From: Hymenobacter caeli
GTDB lineage: Bacteria; Bacteroidota; Bacteroidia; Cytophagales; Hymenobacteraceae
Direction of reading: 5' to 3'
Assembly (NCBI RefSeq): GCF_013294115.1
Contig: NZ_JABSNP010000026.1
Location: 1 to 54,879 of the forward strand
DNA length: 54,879 bases
Below, in pieces: positions 51,052-54,879 of this stretch (position 1 is its first letter; every line of letters starts with the position of its first letter). A program made the translations under genes and the position numbers. The notes under the pieces are model-generated. The model made no database searches and had not been told where the DNA came from. It worked only from the letters and a program-made list of their open reading frames with translations.

Positions 51052-51426
51052 ATGCAGGCCATTCAGCTGCACGCGTTCGGCGGGCCGGAAGTGCTGCGCT
51101 ACGAAGCGGCCCCAATTCCCGCGCTGAAGCCGGGGGAGGTGCTCGTGCGCGTGCACGCCATTGGCCTCAACCCTCCCGACTGGTACCTGCGCGACGGTTA
51201 CCAGATGCTGCCGCCCGAGTGGCGGCCGGTGGTGGCCTTTCCCCTCATTCCGGGGTCGGACGTGCCGGGCTTTGCCGCTGGCGACGGGTGCGTGTCGTCG
51301 TCGTGTGCCGGTAGATGGGCATCGGGGGGCCACCTACTACAACCAGAAAAAAAGCACGGCGGGTTTGGCGTACCCGAGCTGCGCCGATTCAAGCAGCTGC
51401 AGAGCGTGCTCAAACTAACGTTTTAA
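51052..51426 (+). pseudogene. Quinone oxidoreductase (MDR), N-terminal fragment
   Basis: From ATG 51052 the frame reads MQAIQLHAFGGPEVLRYEAAPIPALKPGEVLVRVHAIGLNPPDWYLRDGYQMLPPEWRPVVAFPLIPGSDVPGFAAGDG, the start of the GroES-like domain of a zinc-independent quinone oxidoreductase. After about residue 80 the sequence is no longer MDR-like and ends at 51426. The Rossmann domain is missing, so the product should be inactive. Only about 80 codons of a usual 310-330 remain. The promoter is intact. Confidence 0.75.
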
Positions 51427-51536
51427 AGCCCGTGTGGCGTCGGCGTGTGGCTCAGCGCTCATCGACGCTTACCGTAGGGGTCGCACTAGAGCAAGAACGG
51501 AAAACAACGCTAAGGATGGAGCGCATCAAAAAGGGT

Positions 51537-51598
51537 GGGGCAGTGGGGCTAAGCGGCCAGCGGAAGCTCTCCCGCTGGCCGCTTAGCCCCACTGCCCC
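51537..51598. terminator. 27-bp perfect hairpin, probable terminator of the AraC gene
   Basis: Arms 51537-51563 and 51572-51598 are exact complements with an 8-nt loop. On the minus strand the stem is followed by CCCTTTTTGATG, a T-run as for an intrinsic terminator. It is 29 bp downstream of the end of the araC gene at 51627. The extreme length may also reflect a palindromic repeat element. Confidence 0.72.
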
Positions 51599-51626
51599 AT
51601 CCGTACACGCTACGCCTTGCCAAGGA

Positions 51627-52547
51627 CTACGCCGCAGGCGCTGTGACCGCCAGCCGCTGGTGATAATGCCGGGGAGAGTAACCGATGATGCGTTTGAAGG
51701 CGGTACTGAAAGCAGATTCCGACTCATACCCCAGGGCCTGGGACAACTCGGTCAGGGAGGCCGTGGAGGACGTTAGCCGTTCTTTGGCCAGCTGCATGCG
51801 CCAGTGGGCCAGGTAGGTGAGGGGCGCCTGCCCGACCTGCTGGCGAAAGTGTACCGCAAAGCCCGTCCGCGACATGCCGGCTTGCTGGGCCAGCGCCTGC
51901 ACGGTCCAGCGCTGGCCGGGCCGCGCGTGGAGGGCCGTGAGCGCCGCTTGCAGCCGCGCGTCCGCCAGCGCGCCCAGCCAGCCCGTGCCGCCCGCCGTCA
52001 TGTGCAGCCGCAAGACCTGCACCAGCAGCAGGCCCGCGAGCTGCTGCGACAGCACCAGGCCGCCGGGCCGGGGAACGGTTACTTCCTGCCGCAGCTGCTC
52101 CAACGTCCAGCGCAACACGGCCTTGTCGGCCGCTGCCTGAATATGGACGACCGGCGGCAGTACGTCCAGCAGCCAGGTGGCCTGCTCGGCGGCGAGGGTG
52201 AAGAAACCGCCCAGAATCAGGATATCGCCCCCGCCCTGGTACACGGTCGTGCCCCCGGTCGCCCCACCGGGCACCAGGGAAAAGACGTCCACGGCGGGCA
52301 AGGCCAAGTCGGTGCCCGCCCGGAAGGCCCGCCCGCTTGGCAGCAGCAGGCAGTCGCCGGCCTGCACCCACAGCGGCTCGGCCACGCCCTCGACGGCCAG
52401 CCAGCACGCGCCCGTGGCCACCGTGTAAAACTTGAGGCTCCCCAGGTGCGGACCGAATGACAAGCACCAGTCGCCCCCGGCCGCGAAGCCGCCATACAGG
52501 TAGCTGCGGATTTTGAGCAGCGCCAGCACGTCCGATAAGGCGTCCAT
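51627..52547 (-). CDS. AraC-family regulator (cupin_6-type sensor)
   Basis: From ATG 52547 (MDALSDVLALLKIRSYLYGGFAAGGDWCLSFG) the 306-aa protein has a cupin-like sensor (FYTVATGACWLAVEGVAEPLWVQAGDCLLLPSGRAFRAG). The C-terminal double HTH is ALHARPGQRWTVQALAQQAGMSRTGFAVHFRQQVGQAPLTYLAHWRMQLAKERLTSSTASLTELSQALGYESESAFSTAFKRIIGYSPRHYHQ. It is divergent from an NmrA-like gene. The shared gap has an ACGATG direct repeat at the AraC spacing, so it should activate that gene. Confidence 0.93.
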   Translation of the reverse strand: MDALSDVLALLKIRSYLYGGFAAGGDWCLSFGPHLGSLKFYTVATGACWLAVEGVAEPLWVQAGDCLLLPSGRAFRAGTDLALPAVDVFSLVPGGATGGTTVYQGGGDILILGGFFTLAAEQATWLLDVLPPVVHIQAAADKAVLRWTLEQLRQEVTVPRPGGLVLSQQLAGLLLVQVLRLHMTAGGTGWLGALADARLQAALTALHARPGQRWTVQALAQQAGMSRTGFAVHFRQQVGQAPLTYLAHWRMQLAKERLTSSTASLTELSQALGYESESAFSTAFKRIIGYSPRHYHQRLAVTAPAA

Positions 52548-52557
52548 CAAGGTAAAT

Positions 52558-52625
52558 TTTGTACGATGGCAAATATACTCTGAACGATGACGCATCCATC
52601 ATACAAAGCGGGCCTCCTACTTTTG
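52558..52625 (+). promoter_or_regulatory. Divergent AraC-type operator and NmrA-like promoter
   Basis: ACGATG occurs at 52563 and 52584, 21 bp apart, and TACTTTTG at 52618-52625 is an exact TAnnTTTG -7 element, with TTTG 38 bp after the proximal half-site. An overlapping near-perfect inverted repeat (52558-52569 with 52596-52607, one mismatch) may allow looping or self-repression of the divergent araC gene. Confidence 0.66.
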
Positions 52626-52727
52626 CTCGCACTTGGTACCTGGCAAAACAGCGCCGCCGGGCGCTGCTGGTTGCCCCAGGGACTTCCGGCTAGTGAATCA
52701 ACCACCCGCAACCTAACCCGAAACGAC

Positions 52728-53384
52728 ATGACGCAGCCAACCTACACCTACCTCATCTTTGGCGGTACGGGCCGAACCGGAAAACATTTCATCGAACTCG
52801 CGCTTCGCGAAGGTCATCGCGTGCGAGCCTTGGTTCGAAATCCGGAAAAACTGGAAATGCAGGACCCTAATTTAGCAGTAGTAGTCGGCACGATTCCGGA
52901 TTACGAGCCGCTTGATGCCCTGCTCAACGGAGTAGATTTTGTGGTGAGCATGCTCGGCGATGCCCACCGGCAGCAGCGGGAAAACGTCAACACGGCGTTC
53001 GTCAAACGATTAATCCCCGCGATGCGTCGCCAGGCCGTCAAGCGCTTCCTCTATCAGGCGGGCGGCTTCACCCGGCCCTACCAGCAAGCCCTGCCGTTGA
53101 TGAGTTGGGTACTAAAACAGACGCTCGTGCGCTTTTCCGGCCTACTGGGGCAGCACCGGGACAATGAGGCGGTGCTGGCTTACTTGGTAGAGGAGGCGAT
53201 GGATATCGACTGGATGGTACACCGGGCCAGCCTGTACGGCGACAAACCTTCCCAGGGAACGTTGAAGCGGTCCAAAACGAAGTTCAGTATCGCCTGTTTT
53301 GTGGACTGCGCCCGGTATAGCTACACGCTTTTAAGCGATACGTCAGCCATTCACTCGTACGATTTGAGTTATTACCAGCACTAA
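52728..53384 (+). CDS. NmrA/SDR-a5-like NAD(P)-binding protein
   Basis: From ATG 52728 (MTQPTYTYLIFGGTGRTGKHFIELALREGHRVRALVRNPEKL) the 218-aa protein has the GGTGRTGK dinucleotide motif with Arg residues after strand two, implying NADPH. The remainder (MLGDAHRQQRENVNTAFVKRLIPAMRRQAVKRFLYQAGGFTRP) is that of the small atypical NAD-dependent epimerase/NmrA group. The start at 52587 would add a segment with no support. It is preceded by the AraC-type operator and a -7 element about 100 nt upstream. Confidence 0.88.
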   Translation: MTQPTYTYLIFGGTGRTGKHFIELALREGHRVRALVRNPEKLEMQDPNLAVVVGTIPDYEPLDALLNGVDFVVSMLGDAHRQQRENVNTAFVKRLIPAMRRQAVKRFLYQAGGFTRPYQQALPLMSWVLKQTLVRFSGLLGQHRDNEAVLAYLVEEAMDIDWMVHRASLYGDKPSQGTLKRSKTKFSIACFVDCARYSYTLLSDTSAIHSYDLSYYQH

Positions 53385-53802
53385 GGCAACTTGCCGGGTA
53401 CATGATGAGGCGGTCGGGTAAACCCTAGCAGCACAAGGAGTCGCACGAGCGTAGGAACGGCAATGACGTTAAAGTTGGGTGTTATTAAACAAACAGGGCA
53501 AATCCTCCAACTAGATTAAAGGAGACGCGCGGGGGGGGGGCGGACACCAGGAGACCACGTAAAAACCCGTTTATTGGATACAAAGGCATTTTTATAGTCA
53601 AGCGAAAGCAGATTTTTAGCTCGTTGTTTGACCTCTTTATCAGGCTTTTAACCAGGACTAATCGTGCGTTGAGAGCGAACTCAACATTCAGTGCTGCCAC
53701 TGATGCCTCTGCGCAGTTGACGAAATAACTTTGCCAGTTACAGCAAGGGTTGCCAGCGCGTTGAGTATGCGCGCTTAGTGGTAAAGAGCCAAGGTATAGT
53801 AT
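53385..53802. other. Intergenic region without an evident gene
   Basis: It holds a run of 10 G near 53531 and AT-rich stretches before the protease gene. An ORF at 53485-53700 on the minus strand is weak in composition, and I do not consider it a gene. No clear promoter motif or inverted repeat was found. Confidence 0.5.
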
Positions 53803-54609
53803 ATGAAGTACGTGGTTGTAGGGTTGATAATTATGTCAGGGCTTATCTTTCTCTTGCTGCAAAAGCAAGAGGCGGCAGGTACCACGCGGCTTCCCTGTGG
53901 GGTGCCCGCCACTCAAGTGAACCCGCTGCATAGAGATACTTTACACAAGATGCAGGTTCCCACGCGGCACTCAACCAAAACTGAGAGTGTGCCGTTGACC
54001 ATTGATGCGTTACACCGGTGGCCAACAGGCAAAGTCACTGTGTATTTTATGGACATTTATGACTATGAGCTGATTACAAAAGCGCTCAATACGGCCAATG
54101 AATGGTCGGCCTATGGGAATATAAAGTTTATCTTAACCACCAATAAAGCCACATCCGATATCCGCGTTGCTTTCCGAGCGGGCAACGGGTATTTATCCGC
54201 CGTCGGGACGCACGCGACGGAGGCAGCATATGTTAACCACACCACTATGTGGTTACAAAACCTGGATAAGCAACCGAAGGACGAGTTCAAGCGGGTTGTG
54301 CTGCATGAGTTTGGCCATTCCATTGGGTTGCTGCACGAAATCCAAAGCCCAGCAGCGGCTTCTATCAAATGGAAAGTACCGGAAGTCAATGCGCATTTCA
54401 AAAAACTATATGGCTGGGAACCGGACAAAGTGTATACCAACGTCCTGCAAATCGTGCCAACGAATGCCTACACCAAGTTTGACCCGCTTTCTATTATGGT
54501 GTACGCCATACCCAAAGAGCTGACTACTAATCTAACAGCAGATATCGAATGGCCCACCGCGCTGTCAAAAATCGACAAAGAGACCATTGTCACCTACTAC
54601 CCATTTTAA
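53803..54609 (+). CDS. Secreted metzincin-type zinc metalloprotease
   Basis: The 268-aa protein starts MKYVVVGLIIMSGLIFLLLQ, an N-terminal membrane anchor or signal peptide. The zinc motif VVLHEFGHSIGLLHE gives His168, Glu169, His172 and His178 (HExxHxxGxxH with a following Glu, as in astacins), and the Met-turn SIMVYAIP gives Met232. The region before it (VTVYFMDIYDYELITKALNTANEWSAYGNIKFILTT) fits the metzincin N-terminal half. The protein should act outside the inner membrane. A Pro/Thr-rich stretch between residues 30 and 65 may be a propeptide. The base composition is lower in GC than the neighbouring cargo. Confidence 0.88.
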   Translation: MKYVVVGLIIMSGLIFLLLQKQEAAGTTRLPCGVPATQVNPLHRDTLHKMQVPTRHSTKTESVPLTIDALHRWPTGKVTVYFMDIYDYELITKALNTANEWSAYGNIKFILTTNKATSDIRVAFRAGNGYLSAVGTHATEAAYVNHTTMWLQNLDKQPKDEFKRVVLHEFGHSIGLLHEIQSPAAASIKWKVPEVNAHFKKLYGWEPDKVYTNVLQIVPTNAYTKFDPLSIMVYAIPKELTTNLTADIEWPTALSKIDKETIVTYYPF

Positions 54610-54787
54610 AAAAGCTGAGGCCAGGCACAATACTTTTAGAATCATATGGGCCGTTTTTGCTCTTTTCCTGTTAGCGGGTCCAGTATGTGCTCAAATGGCT
54701 TCGTCCTCCATTACCGTCGACTTTCTGCACCTGCCGACCACACCCGGCACGACGCGCGTTCAATACGGCGAGAAATACCGCTTTTGA
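54587..54787 (+). CDS. Secreted protein truncated by the terminal IS
   Basis: The frame overlaps the end of the protease gene (TTG at 54587) and encodes a probable signal peptide (RIIWAVFALFLLAGPVCAQ) followed by ASSSITVDFLHLPTTPGTTRVQYGEKYRF. The TGA stop at 54785 is the first three bases of the IS terminal repeat, so the native protein was longer. It may have been a partner of the protease. The start codon is uncertain. Confidence 0.5.
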   Translation: MSPTTHFKKAEARHNTFRIIWAVFALFLLAGPVCAQMASSSITVDFLHLPTTPGTTRVQYGEKYRF

Positions 54788-54879
54788 GGTGGTCTAGCTA
54801 AGCCGCACAGAGTTGGGACGTAGTTTGAAAATGGGTTTCGAAGTGGTTGGGGGCGAGATAACCGAGGGCCGAATGCCGC
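54785..54879 (-). mobile_element. End of an IS3-family element (orfB side)
   Basis: TGAGGTGGTCTAG (54785-54797) starts a terminal repeat opposite in orientation to that ending at 94, with 21 of 24 positions shared. The interior encodes the C-terminus of a transposase on the minus strand, whereas the other end holds the orfA start. The two partial copies therefore look like the two sides of one element across a circular junction. Confidence 0.75.
54798..54879 (-). CDS. IS3-family transposase orfB, last 26 codons
   Basis: The minus strand reads RHSALGYLAPNHFETHFQTTSQLCAA then TAG at 54798. The HSALGYLAP(N)xFE block is the C-terminal signature of IS3-family integrase-type transposases (the usual RPHSALGYLTP). 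The start is outside the window. It is a different IS from the degraded copy at 21649-23066, whose ends and C-terminus differ. Confidence 0.8.
   Translation of the reverse strand, partial: RHSALGYLAPNHFETHFQTTSQLCAA

Noticed and set aside
50756..51115. A 119-aa minus-strand ORF before the MDR fragment
   Set aside because: Composition is unusual and the opposite strand carries a promoter and a recognisable GroES-like start.
53485..53700. A 71-aa minus-strand ORF
   Set aside because: It crosses a poly-G run and has no domain, start context or neighbour link.

Overview
The window looks like a mobilisable plasmid from a Bacteroidota bacterium, most likely a Hymenobacter-like Cytophagales species. 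The signs are the high GC, the TAnnTTTG-type -7 promoter elements, TonB receptor and DUF4249 proteins, LytS/LytTR sensor pairs, and a BfmA/BtgA-type mobilisation protein beside a DUF5712-like relaxase. Positions 1-94 and 54785-54879 are the two opposite ends of what reads as one IS3-family element on the minus strand. The orfA start runs off the left edge and the orfB C-terminus enters from the right edge. The simplest reading is that the window is an almost complete circular molecule, cut inside this IS; two IS copies bracketing a segment is the alternative.

Layout. (1) 95-9570: an AT-richer, plus-strand, tightly packed cluster resembling type 4 BREX phage defence: a 5'-truncated DUF4007-like gene, a small unknown protein, a 1559-aa BrxC/PglY-type ATPase, PglZ and a short BrxL. 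No methyltransferase or PAPS reductase is present, and the IS sits exactly where upstream genes would be. (2) 9646-10170: an unknown gene. (3) 10214-15804, minus strand: a mobilisation operon (BfmA-like protein, relaxase, VirD4/TraG coupling protein) ending in a VbhA-like antitoxin and Fic toxin. (4) 15805-21588: plasmid core with a long pyrimidine-rich repeat array, ParA and a small partner, decaying hypothetical genes, an iteron origin, a Rep_3 initiator and two small HTH proteins. (5) 21649-23613: a decayed IS3-family copy abutting a 5'-truncated serine recombinase.

(6) 23650-53384: cargo of small redox and hydrolase genes, most next to a one-component regulator: RidA, two Crp/Fnr-like proteins, three SDRs, a CMD-domain protein, two alpha/beta hydrolases, Atu4866-type proteins, a SnoaL-like protein, a TrxR-like flavoprotein, Old Yellow Enzyme, two NmrA-like proteins, three AraC, one HxlR, one MarR and a GNAT. 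In the middle are an envelope module (TonB receptor, DUF4249, DUF2141, beta-barrel) and two LytS/LytTR pairs. A recurring AraC operator layout can be read directly: two half-sites 21 bp apart, the proximal one starting 38-40 bp before the TTTG of the -7 element. Two copies of a 14-bp palindrome sit before a Crp/Fnr gene and the SDR after it. (7) 53803-54784: a secreted metzincin-type protease and a secreted protein cut off by the terminal IS.

Several genes are broken: DUF4007-like, the resolvase, both IS3 frames, a tag-like glycosylase remnant, a membrane-protein tail, an MDR fragment and a plasmid-core hypothetical gene. This suggests a plasmid repeatedly reshaped by small transposable elements. 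No tRNA, rRNA or CRISPR array was recognised.
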